Source of the DNA: Winogradskyella sp.
Lineage (GTDB): Bacteria; Bacteroidota; Bacteroidia; Flavobacteriales; Flavobacteriaceae
Assembly: GCA_004211785.1 (NCBI GenBank)
Contig: SHBX01000007.1
Location: forward strand, 25,325 to 89,324
Reading direction: 5' to 3'
DNA: 64,000 nt
Shown piece by piece: positions 52,751 through 62,051 of this stretch (positions within the stretch are counted from its first letter, which is position 1; each line of letters begins with the position of its first letter). The notes beneath the pieces are model-generated. The model worked only from the letters and a program-made list of their open reading frames with translations. It ran no database searches and had not been told where the DNA came from. A program made the position numbers and the translations under genes.

Positions 52751-52998
52751 TGCTACTAAAAAAAATTAGAACAATACCTCTAGGCTATTCAGAAGTCATA
52801 TTTATGGACAAAAAGTATGGCGTAACACTTACCGAATTTAACAATGGAAAGAGCCTAAAAATATTCGCTAAAGAACTTGGAGGTAATGATTTTATAAGTC
52901 TAAACTATTATATAACTAATCAAAATGAATTACTTAAACCTTGCGAAATGCCAAAGCAAAAAGTAATTCAATTTTTAAACCAAATGATATTAATATGA
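52750..52998 (+). CDS. Small conserved protein of the msr cassette
   Basis: 82 residues: IPLGYSEVIFMDKKYGVTLT, FNNGKSLKIFAKELGGNDFISLNYY and LLKPCEMPKQKVIQFL. I know similar short flavobacterial proteins beside msr genes, sometimes given a methionine sulfoxide reductase name without evidence. One Cys. It overlaps the Grx-GNAT gene by one base and the AhpD-like gene by four (ATGA). No counterpart in cassette A. Confidence 0.6.
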   Translation: MLLKKIRTIPLGYSEVIFMDKKYGVTLTEFNNGKSLKIFAKELGGNDFISLNYYITNQNELLKPCEMPKQKVIQFLNQMILI

Positions 52999-53456
52999 AA
53001 GCCGTACATTTTAAAAACACAAGATTTAATCCAGATATCACACCTTTTCATGATTTAGCAAAAAACATGGCTAAAGCTGTTGGATATACTGCCGATTTAG
53101 ATATCGATAAACAATTAGCGCAGTTATTACGTTTGCGAGTAGCTCAAAAAAACGAATGTGCTTATTGTATTATACTACATGCACAAGCCTCTAGAGATAC
53201 TGGTATTTCTGAAGCAAAAACAGACAACATCTCGTCTTGGTATAATAGCCAATTGTTTTCGGAAGTAGAAAAAGTAGCACTCGCCTATTGCGATATATTA
53301 ACTGATGGAAAATCAAAAGATTTCCAAAACTATCATGATAATTTAGCACAACATTTCAGCGAAAAAGAAATCGCAGAAATTGCTGCTGTAGTAATTAATA
53401 TGAACTTATGGACACGTCTAAAATTAGCGCAAGGTCAAGTACCAGAATTAAAATAA
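52995..53456 (+). CDS. AhpD-like carboxymuconolactone decarboxylase-family protein
   Basis: 153 residues from ATG 52995, which overlaps the previous stop as ATGA; a start 18 codons upstream would lie inside that gene. The redox motif is CAYCIILHA (Cys-x-x-Cys with His three further), as in AhpD-type peroxidase helpers. Family members reduce peroxides or lipoyl partners. Likely another part of the cytoplasmic thiol-repair chain. Confidence 0.85.
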   Translation: MKAVHFKNTRFNPDITPFHDLAKNMAKAVGYTADLDIDKQLAQLLRLRVAQKNECAYCIILHAQASRDTGISEAKTDNISSWYNSQLFSEVEKVALAYCDILTDGKSKDFQNYHDNLAQHFSEKEIAEIAAVVINMNLWTRLKLAQGQVPELK

Positions 53457-53462
53457 ATCATT

Positions 53463-53855
53463 ATGAGTTGGTATTTACCCATTACAATTATTCCTGGATT
53501 AGGAATGCTCATACTTTCTACGGTAACTCAGATACTTAATTTAAGTTCAGAAATTAATGGGCTAGTGTCTCAGGAATGCTCTCCTTTTCAGCATAAAATT
53601 TCAGCTAGAAAAATTAAACAACTAGGATTATTAACAAGAGCCAATGCACTTTTATATTTGGCAACAGGCAGTTATGTATTATCGGGAATACTAGGTGTTG
53701 CTTTTGAAAGTGAGTCTTTCACTAGCATTCCTAGTATAACCTTATATATAGGGACCGTTTTTGTCTTTATAGCAATTACCTTGCTCATTGTTTATGCCTT
53801 TAAAGCAGTGCGAATACGTAAAGACCAATTTAATAATATGCAAACAAATCACTAA
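53463..53855 (+). CDS. DUF2721-like membrane protein
   Basis: 130 residues with three membrane helices (about 6-25, 60-80, 93-115) and the QECSPFQHKISARKIKQLGLLTRAN loop typical of DUF2721. Role unknown. 6 bases after the AhpD-like gene and 2 bases before the redoxin gene. Confidence 0.65.
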   Translation: MSWYLPITIIPGLGMLILSTVTQILNLSSEINGLVSQECSPFQHKISARKIKQLGLLTRANALLYLATGSYVLSGILGVAFESESFTSIPSITLYIGTVFVFIAITLLIVYAFKAVRIRKDQFNNMQTNH

Positions 53856-53857
53856 GC

Positions 53858-54298
53858 ATGATTTCCAAAAACGAATTTTATTTGGAACCTATTTTTAAAA
53901 GTTCAATCCCTAAATTAGAGAGTTTTAAAGGAAAACCTTTATTAGTGCTATTTTTTTATCTCGGTTGTCCAGGTTGTAAAGGTAGAGCTATTCCATTTGC
54001 TAATAAACTTGTTTACGAAAAAACACCAATCAATCTTATTGGGATTCACTCTAGATTCGAAGGAAAAGAATATTCTAATGAAGAATTAAAAGCTGCCAAA
54101 GACGAATTCTATATTAGATTCCCCTATTATAGTGATAAAAATAATAATGACACATTTAGAGAATTTGAAACTGGCGGAACACCTCATTGGATACTATTCA
54201 ATAAAGAAGGAGAAGTTGTACAATCTATCTTCGGCTCTGATCCAAATAAAGCTTTATTAAGAATAGATTTAAAAATTAAAGAATTACTAGAAATTTGA
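53858..54298 (+). CDS. Redoxin (AhpC/TlpA-type)
   Basis: 146 residues, no signal peptide. FFYLGCPGCKGRA carries CPGC (37-40), with the fold's FETGGTPHWILFNKEG later. It differs from the TlpA-like pair but has the same fold and probably similar partners. Its stop overlaps the next gene's TTG start. Confidence 0.78.
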   Translation: MISKNEFYLEPIFKSSIPKLESFKGKPLLVLFFYLGCPGCKGRAIPFANKLVYEKTPINLIGIHSRFEGKEYSNEELKAAKDEFYIRFPYYSDKNNNDTFREFETGGTPHWILFNKEGEVVQSIFGSDPNKALLRIDLKIKELLEI

Positions 54299-54801
54299 AA
54301 TCATTAACTAAAATAGCATTAGGTGGTGGATGCCATTGGTGTACAGAAGCTGTTTTTCAGTCATTAAAAGGTGTTGAAAAAGTAAAACAAGGTTATGTAG
54401 CTTCTACTGATGAAAACAGCTCGTTTTCTGAAGCTGTGATTGTTCATTTTAATGCTGAAGTTATATCTCTTCAAAACTTAATTGAAATACATTTGCATAC
54501 ACACAAAAGTACCTCAGCACATTCAATGCGAAAAAAATACCGTTCTGGAATCTATACTTATTCAGAAGAACAGTATAATTTAGCAATGAATATCTTAAAT
54601 GAGTTTCAGACAGAGTTTGAAAATAAGCTCATCACGAAAGTGTTTCCATTTTCAGAATTTAAAGCTTCACGAGAAGCGATACAGAATTATTACCAAAAAA
54701 ATCCTAAAAAGCCTTTTTGTGAACGCTTTATAAATTCAAAATTGAATCTTTTGCTGGATAAATTTTCAAATCAAGTCAATAAAGACTTTATAACAATATA
54801 A
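54295..54801 (+). CDS. Divergent MsrA-family protein with GCHWC
   Basis: 168 residues from a TTG that overlaps the redoxin stop (TTGA). The active-site segment reads GGGCHWCTEAVFQ: Cys13 is kept but the usual Phe of GCFWC is His. SGYSGG is replaced by QGYVAS, and HxTHxP by HTHKST. The C-terminal two-thirds keep only part of the family. Either a specialised Msr with altered substrate pocket or a thiol protein derived from MsrA. Confidence 0.7.
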   Translation: MKSLTKIALGGGCHWCTEAVFQSLKGVEKVKQGYVASTDENSSFSEAVIVHFNAEVISLQNLIEIHLHTHKSTSAHSMRKKYRSGIYTYSEEQYNLAMNILNEFQTEFENKLITKVFPFSEFKASREAIQNYYQKNPKKPFCERFINSKLNLLLDKFSNQVNKDFITI

Positions 54802-54804
54802 AAT

Positions 54805-55084
54805 ATGATACTACTAGAATCATTAAAAAGCTACTTCGTTAAAAAAATGAATAACGAACCTACAGGAAATTCACCATTAGGAATTTGCCCTAATTGTTGG
54901 GGGAAACAACAATGGGAAGGAGAATTTTATGAATTTATGAAAGGTAGTAAGAACGAGAAACGTGACGAAACCTATAATAACTTTATAAATAAAATTGTAG
55001 AAAGCAATATTGATGGGTGTTGCGATACAAAAAGACACATATACCTGTAAAACTTGTAGTGCTAATTATAACCACTCACACTAA
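54805..55084 (+). pseudogene. Zinc-ribbon gene with a one-base frameshift
   Basis: The open frame from ATG 54805 ends at 55050 in a sequence without sense (CCDTKRHIYL). Removing one G from the GGG at 55015-55017 shifts the frame to GVAIQKDTYTCKTCSANYNHSH, stopping at TAA 55082-55084, directly against the ATG of the next gene. That gives one protein with CPNCWG (about residue 29) and CKTC, a matched zinc ribbon. The intact gene would be 92 codons. Sequencing error is also possible. Confidence 0.65.
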
Positions 55085-56041
55085 ATGAGCAATACAAAAA
55101 TAGGATTAGGCCTTGCTGCCCTTGGAAGACCAGATTACATTAATGTTAGATCAAATATAAGTACGGATAAATCTGTTGGCACTTTTAAAAAAAATGCGTT
55201 CAAGGTTTTAGATAAAAGCTATGAACTTGGCATAAGAGATTTTGATGTTGCTCCATCTTATGGCTTGGGAGAAGAATTTTTATTAGAATGGAATAATACA
55301 AGACATTATAAAGATGTTAATCTCTCCACAAAATTTGGCTACACTTATGTTGCTAATTGGGAAATAGGATTTGAAGGAAAACATGAAGTTAAAGAACACT
55401 CATTATCTAAACTGAATGAGCAGTGGGAAATTTCTAAAGCATTATTACCTAAACTAAAAATCTATCAAATTCATTCTGCGACCTTAGATAGTGGTGTTTT
55501 AAATAATATCGATGTTCTATCTAGGTTGAATGAATTAAAACAAGAACATGGATTAAAAATAGGTATTACTTCTAGTGGAACTGAACAAGTAAAGATTATT
55601 AAAGAAGCGAGTAAAGTAAATTTTAATGGTGAGGATTTATTTGACAGTTACCAAGCTACCTTCAATATTTTTGAGCAGTCTTGTTTTGCTATTTTACAAC
55701 AGTTATTATCTAAAGACAAAACCATAATAATCAAAGAAGCTTTAGCTAACGGAAGAGTTTTTACAAATAGTCAGTTTAAGAATTATAATGTAATTTATAA
55801 CTATTTAGAAACTTTAGCGACAAAATACAAGGTTGGTATAGATGCCATTGCCTTACGTTTTGTCTTTGATCATTTAGAACCTACACTTATACTAAGCGGT
55901 GCATCAAATACAGAACATTTAAAGCAAAACCTTAACGCATTAAATTTTAAACTCCTACCAGAAGAAATTACTAATCTTAAAGGCTTTGCTGTATTACCAA
56001 AACATTATTGGCTTGAAAGAAGTAACTTAGCTTGGAATTAA
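55085..56041 (+). CDS. Aldo/keto reductase
   Basis: 318 residues. AKR-type features: GLGLAALG near the start, GIRDFDVAPSYGLGEEFLLE with the Asp and Tyr of the catalytic set, KIYQIHS, LKIGITSSG, and a C-terminal LILSGASNTEHLKQNL. NAD(P)H-dependent carbonyl reduction; substrate unknown. It starts on the base after the reconstructed stop of the zinc-ribbon gene. Confidence 0.85.
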   Translation: MSNTKIGLGLAALGRPDYINVRSNISTDKSVGTFKKNAFKVLDKSYELGIRDFDVAPSYGLGEEFLLEWNNTRHYKDVNLSTKFGYTYVANWEIGFEGKHEVKEHSLSKLNEQWEISKALLPKLKIYQIHSATLDSGVLNNIDVLSRLNELKQEHGLKIGITSSGTEQVKIIKEASKVNFNGEDLFDSYQATFNIFEQSCFAILQQLLSKDKTIIIKEALANGRVFTNSQFKNYNVIYNYLETLATKYKVGIDAIALRFVFDHLEPTLILSGASNTEHLKQNLNALNFKLLPEEITNLKGFAVLPKHYWLERSNLAWN

Positions 56042-56105
56042 AATCCAAGGTCTTTAGTTATAAAAAAATCGCTAAATACATATTAAAACAGATAGATAAA
56101 TCATA

Positions 56106-57668
56106 ATGAACCTAAATCTAAAACACACTTTTATAACTGAGCTTCCAGCTGACCCAATTACTAAAAACACTCGACGTCAGGTTAGCGGAGCATGTTTTAG
56201 TTATGTTACACCTCAACAAACTTCGAAACCAGAATTAATTCACGTTTCTGAAGACATTTCTGAAGAATTAGGGTTGAAAAAAGAGGATTTAAAATCTGAA
56301 GAGTTTTTGAATGTAATGACAGGTAATTCAGCTTTAGATGACACAAAACCTTATGCCATTTGCTATGGCGGGCATCAGTTTGGAAATTGGGCTGGGCAAT
56401 TAGGAGACGGACGTGCCATTAATTTGTTTGACATTAAGCATGATGAGAAACAATGGACCATTCAGCTTAAAGGTGCCGGAGAAACGCCATACTCTAGACA
56501 AGGTGATGGCTTGGCAGTTTTGCGTTCTTCTATTAGAGAGTATTTGTGTAGTGAAGCTATGCACCATTTGGGTGTACCTACTACTCGCGCATTATCTTTG
56601 GCTTTAACTGGAGATGAAGTTATGCGAGATATGCTTTATGATGGTAATCAAGCTTATGAAAAAGGTGCTATAGTATCGAGAGTTTCGCCATCATTTTTAC
56701 GTTTTGGTAATTATGAAATTTTTGCAGCAAGACAAGACCATAAAAATTTAAAAACGCTTGTTGATTATACGATAAAACACCACTTTCCGCATTTAGGCAA
56801 ACCATCAAAAGATACCTATATTCAGTTTTTTTATGAGGTGATGCAACGCACTCTAGATATGATTATACATTGGCAGCGTGTTGGCTTTGTTCATGGCGTG
56901 ATGAACACAGATAACATGAGTATATTAGGATTAACTATAGATTATGGCCCATATGGCTGGCTTGAAGGTTTTGATTTTGGCTGGACACCAAACACTACTG
57001 ATGCCCAAAACAAACGCTACCGCTTTGCCAATCAACCAAATATTGGATTATGGAATTTGTACCAACTCGCCAATGCTTTATATCCTTTAATAGAAGATGT
57101 AAAACCTCTGGAAGACATTTTAGAAAATTACAAAACAGGTTTTGAAATCAAGTCATTAGCAATGATGAAATCTAAGCTCGGTTTATTAGAAAATGAAGAA
57201 AAAGACCAACAGTTAATTCAAACTTTAGAAGATGTACTTCATCTTGTAGAGACAGATATGACCATTTTCTTTAGAAAGCTGAGTAATTTTAAAAAAGATA
57301 ATTCCATTAATGGTTTTCAACTTATACAGGATGCCTTTTATAGTATTGATTCTATTACAGATACTATAAAAAAACAATGGTACGATTGGTTTGACTTATA
57401 CCATTTTAGGTTAGAAAAAGAAAGACTGTCAGATGCAGAACGAAAAACGAAAATGGATTTCGTAAATCCAAAATATGTTCTTAGAAACTATATGGCGCAA
57501 CTCGCTATTAATGATGCCAACAAAGGTGATTACAATCTAATTGATGAGTTATTTCAACTCTTAAAACAACCATACTCAGAACAACCCGAACATGAAAAGT
57601 GGTTCGCAAAACGTCCAGAATGGGCAAGACATAAAGTTGGTTGTTCTATGTTATCTTGTAGCTCTTAA
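56106..57668 (+). CDS. selO: Protein adenylyltransferase SelO (YdiU family)
   Basis: 520 residues, a normal length. Family signatures: CYGGHQFGNWAGQLGDGRAI, LKGAGETPYSRQGDGLAVLRSSIREYL, VHGVMNTDNMSILG and IDYGPYGWLEGF. SelO is a pseudokinase-fold enzyme that transfers AMP to proteins; glutaredoxin is among known targets in other bacteria. The C-terminus ends CSMLSCSS, where selenocysteine forms end in a Sec-containing motif, so this is a Cys version. Its place in a thiol-repair cluster with glutaredoxin fusions fits that role. Confidence 0.93.
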   Translation: MNLNLKHTFITELPADPITKNTRRQVSGACFSYVTPQQTSKPELIHVSEDISEELGLKKEDLKSEEFLNVMTGNSALDDTKPYAICYGGHQFGNWAGQLGDGRAINLFDIKHDEKQWTIQLKGAGETPYSRQGDGLAVLRSSIREYLCSEAMHHLGVPTTRALSLALTGDEVMRDMLYDGNQAYEKGAIVSRVSPSFLRFGNYEIFAARQDHKNLKTLVDYTIKHHFPHLGKPSKDTYIQFFYEVMQRTLDMIIHWQRVGFVHGVMNTDNMSILGLTIDYGPYGWLEGFDFGWTPNTTDAQNKRYRFANQPNIGLWNLYQLANALYPLIEDVKPLEDILENYKTGFEIKSLAMMKSKLGLLENEEKDQQLIQTLEDVLHLVETDMTIFFRKLSNFKKDNSINGFQLIQDAFYSIDSITDTIKKQWYDWFDLYHFRLEKERLSDAERKTKMDFVNPKYVLRNYMAQLAINDANKGDYNLIDELFQLLKQPYSEQPEHEKWFAKRPEWARHKVGCSMLSCSS

Positions 57669-57681
57669 AAGAAATTAATTT

Positions 57682-58410
57682 ATGGAAAAAACAGTTACAG
57701 AAGCTATTGCATACAGACGTTCTACGCGTGTATATAAAAACGACGATATAGAAACTATTAAAGTAAAACAATGCTTGATTAATGCATCTTTAGCACCTAC
57801 AAGCAGCAATTTACAGCTATGGGAATTTTATCACGTCACAGATAAAACCAAATTAAAAGCATTAGCTGAAGCTTGTTTTAACCAAAGCGCAGCCAAAACT
57901 GCTAAACAACTTATTGTCGTAGTTGTCAGAAAAGATTTATGGCGAAAGCGTGCAAAAGCGAATATTGATTTCCTGAATAAAGTTTATGATAAAGACAATT
58001 TAAGTGAGCGTGATTTGAAACGTAAAAAAATGGCAATCAATTATTACAAAAAACTCATCCCAACCATTTATACAGACTTTTTAGGAATATTGGGTTTTAT
58101 TAAATATATCGTTTTTCAAATCATAGGATTGTTTAAACCCATTTATAGACAAACACGATTGAGTGACATGCGCATTGTGGCGCATAAAAGTGCTGGATTA
58201 GCAGCTCAAAACTTTATGACAAGTATGGCGGCAATTGGTTATGACACCTGCCCAATGGAAGGTAGTGATACCTTACGTGTTAAACATATTTTGGGTTTAC
58301 CTCGTGGCGCAGAAGTTAATATGGTAATTGGTTGTGGTATTAGAGATGATAAAGGTATTTATGGCCCACGTTTTAGAGTCCCTTTTGATAGCGTTTATTT
58401 TGAAGTTTAG
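57682..58410 (+). CDS. Nitroreductase-family protein
   Basis: 242 residues. The start YRRSTRVYKN and APTSSNLQLWEF are nitroreductase FMN-binding motifs, and SMAAIGYDTCPMEGSD with VIGCGIRDD closes the fold. FMN-dependent NAD(P)H reduction of nitro groups or quinones is expected. 13 bases after selO; likely the last gene of that unit. A DsbD gene converges from the other side. Confidence 0.87.
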   Translation: MEKTVTEAIAYRRSTRVYKNDDIETIKVKQCLINASLAPTSSNLQLWEFYHVTDKTKLKALAEACFNQSAAKTAKQLIVVVVRKDLWRKRAKANIDFLNKVYDKDNLSERDLKRKKMAINYYKKLIPTIYTDFLGILGFIKYIVFQIIGLFKPIYRQTRLSDMRIVAHKSAGLAAQNFMTSMAAIGYDTCPMEGSDTLRVKHILGLPRGAEVNMVIGCGIRDDKGIYGPRFRVPFDSVYFEV

Positions 58411-58439
58411 TGACTACTATAATCAAAAAGGCCTCTTTA

Positions 58440-60446
58440 TTACTTAAACTTAAACCCTTGAACTTTCTTCTCCGTTTTAAAATTCTTCAAACCTGTATTT
58501 AGCCACTCAAAATAAGTCTCTGCATTTGGTTCATATGCATTTGTAGTATTCAACAATTCTAAATCGTGATTTAATAGTACATAATACGGTTGTGAGTTAT
58601 TTTGGAAGTTTATGGTCTGTAATGTTGCCCATTTATCACCAATAGTCTCAATAGTTTTTACAGTTCCGTTTGCGCGTAAATAATCAAACTGTTCAGCTTC
58701 AGATAATTCTTTTTTGTCATCGACGTATAGTGATATAATTACATAATCTTTACTTAAAATATCGTAAACTTCAGAGGTGCTCCATACCTGCTCTTCCATT
58801 TTACGACAGTTAACACATGCCCAACCTGTGAAATCTAAAAGAATTGGTTTGTTCTCAGCTTTTGCTTTTGCTAAACCTTCTTGCCAGTCTTTACTACAAT
58901 TTAAGTCTAACGGACATTCTGAAGTCTTATCATACAAACTATAAAACATTGGTGGCGGAAAACCACTTAATAGTTTTAAGTTAGCATACTTTGTGTTAGT
59001 CAATCCAGGAATTAAATAAATGACAAAAGCCACTACTAAGATCCCTGTTGTAATTCGACCTTTTCCTAATTTTTGAAGTGATCCATCATGTGGGAATTTA
59101 ATTTTTCCAAATAAGTATAAGACTAAACCTATCCCAATAATTATCCAAAGTCCGATAAAGATTTCGCGCTTTAATAATCCCCAATGCTCAACTAAATCTG
59201 CATTAGACAAGAATTTAAGTGCTAATGCCAATTCTATAAAACCTAAAACAACTTTTACGGTATTTAACCAACCACCAGATTTTGGTAGTGAGTTCAACCA
59301 TTTTGGGAACATGGCAAATAAAGTAAATGGCAACGCTAATGCGAGGCCAAAACCACTCATCCCCATAGTTAGTTGCATGGCTCCACCATCTGCTGTTAGA
59401 GAGCTTCCTAATAGCGTTCCTAAAATTGGACCTGTACACGAAAATGAGACAATTGCTAAAGTCAACGCCATAAAAAACACGCCAATAAAACCTCCAATTT
59501 TATTAGCTCTACTATCCATAGCTGCACTCCAAGATTGCGGCAATGTCAATTCGAAATAGCCAAAGAATGAAAATGCAAATGCTATAAAAATGATGAAGAA
59601 AATAATATTAAGCGTCACATTTGTAGAGATGCTATTGAGAATTCCTGGATCTAGTGAATCTAATAAGTGAAACGGAATACTTAACAATACATAAATCAGA
59701 AAAATGAAAAACCCATATAAAACTGAATTAAATAAGCCTTTTTTAGCATCTCCAGAACTCTTTGTGAAGAATGAAACCGTTAACGGAATCATTGGAAAAA
59801 CACACGGTGTTAACAATGCTATTAATCCTCCAAGAAAACCTAAAATAAAAATGGATAAATTACTTTTTTCCTCAATATCCTGCTTCTCATATTTGTCCCA
59901 ACCGGTGATGTTAAGTTTTAATTCTTCTGATAATTTTTGACTGCGCTGATCAATATTGACAGTCTCTTTTACTGCTTCGGTTCCATCTAAATTAATATTG
60001 AATGTATGATCTCCTGGGATACACTTCTCATGATCACAGGTTTGGTATTCAACATAAATTGCAATAGTATTTAAATCTGGATTAATTAAAGAAATACGCT
60101 GCTCAAAAATAGCTTGGTCATAAAATTTAACAACATCTTCTTCAAATACTGGGTCGTATTTAGAGGCTACTGTAGGCTCTGAGGTTTTTCCTATTAATTT
60201 ATAATTACCATCAGGCTCCTTAAACTCAAAAAGAGTTTGAGGTGCAAAACCTTCTTCATCGATTTTAAATTGAGAATAAATTGCCCAACCATTATCTAAG
60301 TCTACTGTAAATTTTAGATTATAATCTGTATCAGAAATTTTCTCAACAGAATGTTCCCATTTTGCTGGTTCTAAAATTTGAGAAAAAACTGAGGATGTAA
60401 AAACTAGACTTAGTAATGCGAAAAGAAAACGCTTAGTAATTGCCAT
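58440..60446 (-). CDS. DsbD-like thiol:disulfide interchange protein
   Basis: 668 residues: signal peptide, N-terminal DsbD-alpha-like domain (about 25-150) with the pair in CDHEKC, eight membrane helices of the CcdA core (about 205-490) with Cys in LLTPCVFP and SFSCTGPILG, and a C-terminal thioredoxin domain with CVNC in FTGWACVNCRKME. It moves reducing equivalents from cytoplasm to periplasm, keeping cytochrome c haem sites and periplasmic thioredoxins reduced, which the CXXCH proteins here need. Confidence 0.92.
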   Translation of the reverse strand: MAITKRFLFALLSLVFTSSVFSQILEPAKWEHSVEKISDTDYNLKFTVDLDNGWAIYSQFKIDEEGFAPQTLFEFKEPDGNYKLIGKTSEPTVASKYDPVFEEDVVKFYDQAIFEQRISLINPDLNTIAIYVEYQTCDHEKCIPGDHTFNINLDGTEAVKETVNIDQRSQKLSEELKLNITGWDKYEKQDIEEKSNLSIFILGFLGGLIALLTPCVFPMIPLTVSFFTKSSGDAKKGLFNSVLYGFFIFLIYVLLSIPFHLLDSLDPGILNSISTNVTLNIIFFIIFIAFAFSFFGYFELTLPQSWSAAMDSRANKIGGFIGVFFMALTLAIVSFSCTGPILGTLLGSSLTADGGAMQLTMGMSGFGLALALPFTLFAMFPKWLNSLPKSGGWLNTVKVVLGFIELALALKFLSNADLVEHWGLLKREIFIGLWIIIGIGLVLYLFGKIKFPHDGSLQKLGKGRITTGILVVAFVIYLIPGLTNTKYANLKLLSGFPPPMFYSLYDKTSECPLDLNCSKDWQEGLAKAKAENKPILLDFTGWACVNCRKMEEQVWSTSEVYDILSKDYVIISLYVDDKKELSEAEQFDYLRANGTVKTIETIGDKWATLQTINFQNNSQPYYVLLNHDLELLNTTNAYEPNAETYFEWLNTGLKNFKTEKKVQGFKFK

Positions 60447-60463
60447 AAATTAAGGTTAAAGCA

Positions 60464-60471
60464 CAAATGTA
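60464..60471 (-). promoter_or_regulatory. Bacteroidota -7 box of the dsbD-like gene
   Basis: On the minus strand TACATTTG, matching TAnnTTTG, 18 bases before the start codon. Confidence 0.5.
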
Positions 60472-60537
60472 CATCTTGTGCTGATTTTACTACTTAAAAG
60501 TCGTCTAATTTATAAAAACCTTAGGAAATGAACGTAT

Positions 60538-60563
60538 AAAAAAACCGAACGTTTTAAGTTCGG
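60538..60563 (-). terminator. Terminator of the rhodanese unit
   Basis: CCGAAC (60545-60550) pairs with GTTCGG (60558-60563), loop of seven bases, followed on the minus strand by seven Ts. Confidence 0.75.
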
Positions 60564-60572
60564 CTGATAGTT

Positions 60573-60983
60573 TTATGATTTTTTCTCGATGGTAAGTATT
60601 TCAGAATACTGCCATTTGGATATGCCGCCTTCGAGTTCGTAGACTTTTTCAAATCCAGCTTCTTTAAGTTTTCGAGCACATTTTGCACTTCGCTTTCCTG
60701 ACTTACAATACAATAATACTGGCTTTGTTTTATCGAGTCTTGTAATATCGTCTTCAAAAGTTGGAGACCTAAAATCTATGTTCTGAGCAGACTCAATATG
60801 AATTTCGTCAAACTCTGATGGTGTCCGTACATCAACAAGTTGTACATCTTCGAGCTCAATAATTTTTTTCATTTCGTCAGCTGTAACCAACTTAACATCA
60901 CTAGAATCTGCATTTTTATCAACACAGCTAGTACTAGATAGTATAACGAAACTTAATAATGTGATTGATACTAACTTTTTCAT
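60573..60983 (-). CDS. Rhodanese-like lipoprotein
   Basis: 136 residues. Lipobox STSC (Cys20), then a single rhodanese domain with LVDVRTPSEFDEIHIESAQNI and the active-site loop LLYCKSGKRSAKC. It probably transfers or senses sulfane sulfur in the periplasm. Second gene of a pair with the next rhodanese, 12 bases apart. Confidence 0.88.
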   Translation of the reverse strand: MKKLVSITLLSFVILSSTSCVDKNADSSDVKLVTADEMKKIIELEDVQLVDVRTPSEFDEIHIESAQNIDFRSPTFEDDITRLDKTKPVLLYCKSGKRSAKCARKLKEAGFEKVYELEGGISKWQYSEILTIEKKS

Positions 60984-60995
60984 GATTTGATTGAT

Positions 60996-61313
60996 TTATA
61001 TTTGATTGACTTCACCTTTCCATTCTGTAAATCCACCGACAAGATTGTATGTGTTCTCAAAACCTAGTTGATTCATAATAGCACATGCTTGTGCGCTTCT
61101 TCCACCAGCTTTGCAATACACAAAATAATTTTTTGCGGTATCTAATTGCTGAATTTCATCAATAAAGCCTTGGCCTTTAAAAATGTCTATATGCAAAGCA
61201 TCAGGAATAATCCCTAAGTCTTCAACTTCTTCTTGTGTTCTAACATCTAAAACTACTGAATTATTGTCTTCAGATAGTAGTTTTGTCCAATCTTCTTGTT
61301 GCAAATCAGCCAT
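60996..61313 (-). CDS. Rhodanese-like protein, cytoplasmic
   Basis: 105 residues without a signal. VLDVRTQEEVEDLGIIPDALHID and FVYCKAGGRSAQAC (active-site Cys). A single-domain sulfurtransferase. Transcribed just ahead of the lipoprotein rhodanese, so sulfur could be handled on both sides of the membrane. Confidence 0.88.
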   Translation of the reverse strand: MADLQQEDWTKLLSEDNNSVVLDVRTQEEVEDLGIIPDALHIDIFKGQGFIDEIQQLDTAKNYFVYCKAGGRSAQACAIMNQLGFENTYNLVGGFTEWKGEVNQI

Positions 61314-61363
61314 TTAGTTTAAATTTCTTAAACAAAATTAACATTTCTTTATGATATAGACGT

Positions 61364-61394
61364 AAAAAAATCTGAAGTGTTACACTTCAGATTT
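61364..61394 (-). terminator. Terminator after the thioredoxin-fold pair
   Basis: AAATCTGAAGTGT (61368-61380) pairs perfectly with ACACTTCAGATTT (61382-61394), 13 bp, and the minus strand continues in seven Ts. Confidence 0.8.
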
Positions 61395-61431
61395 AATTTT
61401 AACATTTATTCTCGTTATAGCGGAAACCTTA

Positions 61432-62043
61432 CTATTTCGTTTTAATAGAACAACCGATAGCTCTTGTTGTCTTCTGCTCAATTTCTTTTCCTGCTAAAAG
61501 TGCATCAACCGCATTTTCTGCATATTTTGTTTTTACTGCAGCTGCATCTTTATAGTTGTCATCAATAGCGCCAATATATTTTACAATATTACCTTCTGTA
61601 GATTTTTCTAAAATATAAACATGAGGTGTTTTGGTAGCGCCATATTGCGGGTATACTTTTTGTCCTTCATCCATTAGATATGGAAATGTAAAGCCTTTTG
61701 CTTTTGCTCTAGCTTTCATAGCCTGCATATTATCTCCAGGTTTCACATCGGTATCATTAGGCATAATTGCAATAACTGGATAGCCTTTTGAAGCGTATTT
61801 TTTATCCAAGTCTACAATTCTGTCTTCATACGCTACTGCATAAGGACAAGTGTTACAAGTAAATATGACGATAAAGCCTTTTGCCGTTTTATAATCCGCA
61901 AGTGATACTTTTTTTCCATCTATATTCTCTAAAGAGAAATCTGTAGCTACATCACCAATATCATAACCGCCATCGGTTGTAATGGTAAATGCTGTTAAAC
62001 TCACAAAGCAGATTAAAACTGCTAATACTCTTAATGATTTCAT
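61432..62043 (-). CDS. Exported redoxin/thioredoxin-fold protein
   Basis: 203 residues with a signal peptide (about 1-20). The fold is thioredoxin-like with VIFTCNTCPYAVAYEDR (Cys-x-x-Cys-Pro), PNDTDVKPGD and ATKTPHVYILEK. Similar proteins are annotated as AhpC/TSA-like or thioredoxin-family in flavobacteria. Periplasmic redox partner for DsbD is plausible. 8 bases after the TlpA gene. Confidence 0.82.
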   Translation of the reverse strand: MKSLRVLAVLICFVSLTAFTITTDGGYDIGDVATDFSLENIDGKKVSLADYKTAKGFIVIFTCNTCPYAVAYEDRIVDLDKKYASKGYPVIAIMPNDTDVKPGDNMQAMKARAKAKGFTFPYLMDEGQKVYPQYGATKTPHVYILEKSTEGNIVKYIGAIDDNYKDAAAVKTKYAENAVDALLAGKEIEQKTTRAIGCSIKTK

Positions 62044-62051
62044 AATCTATA

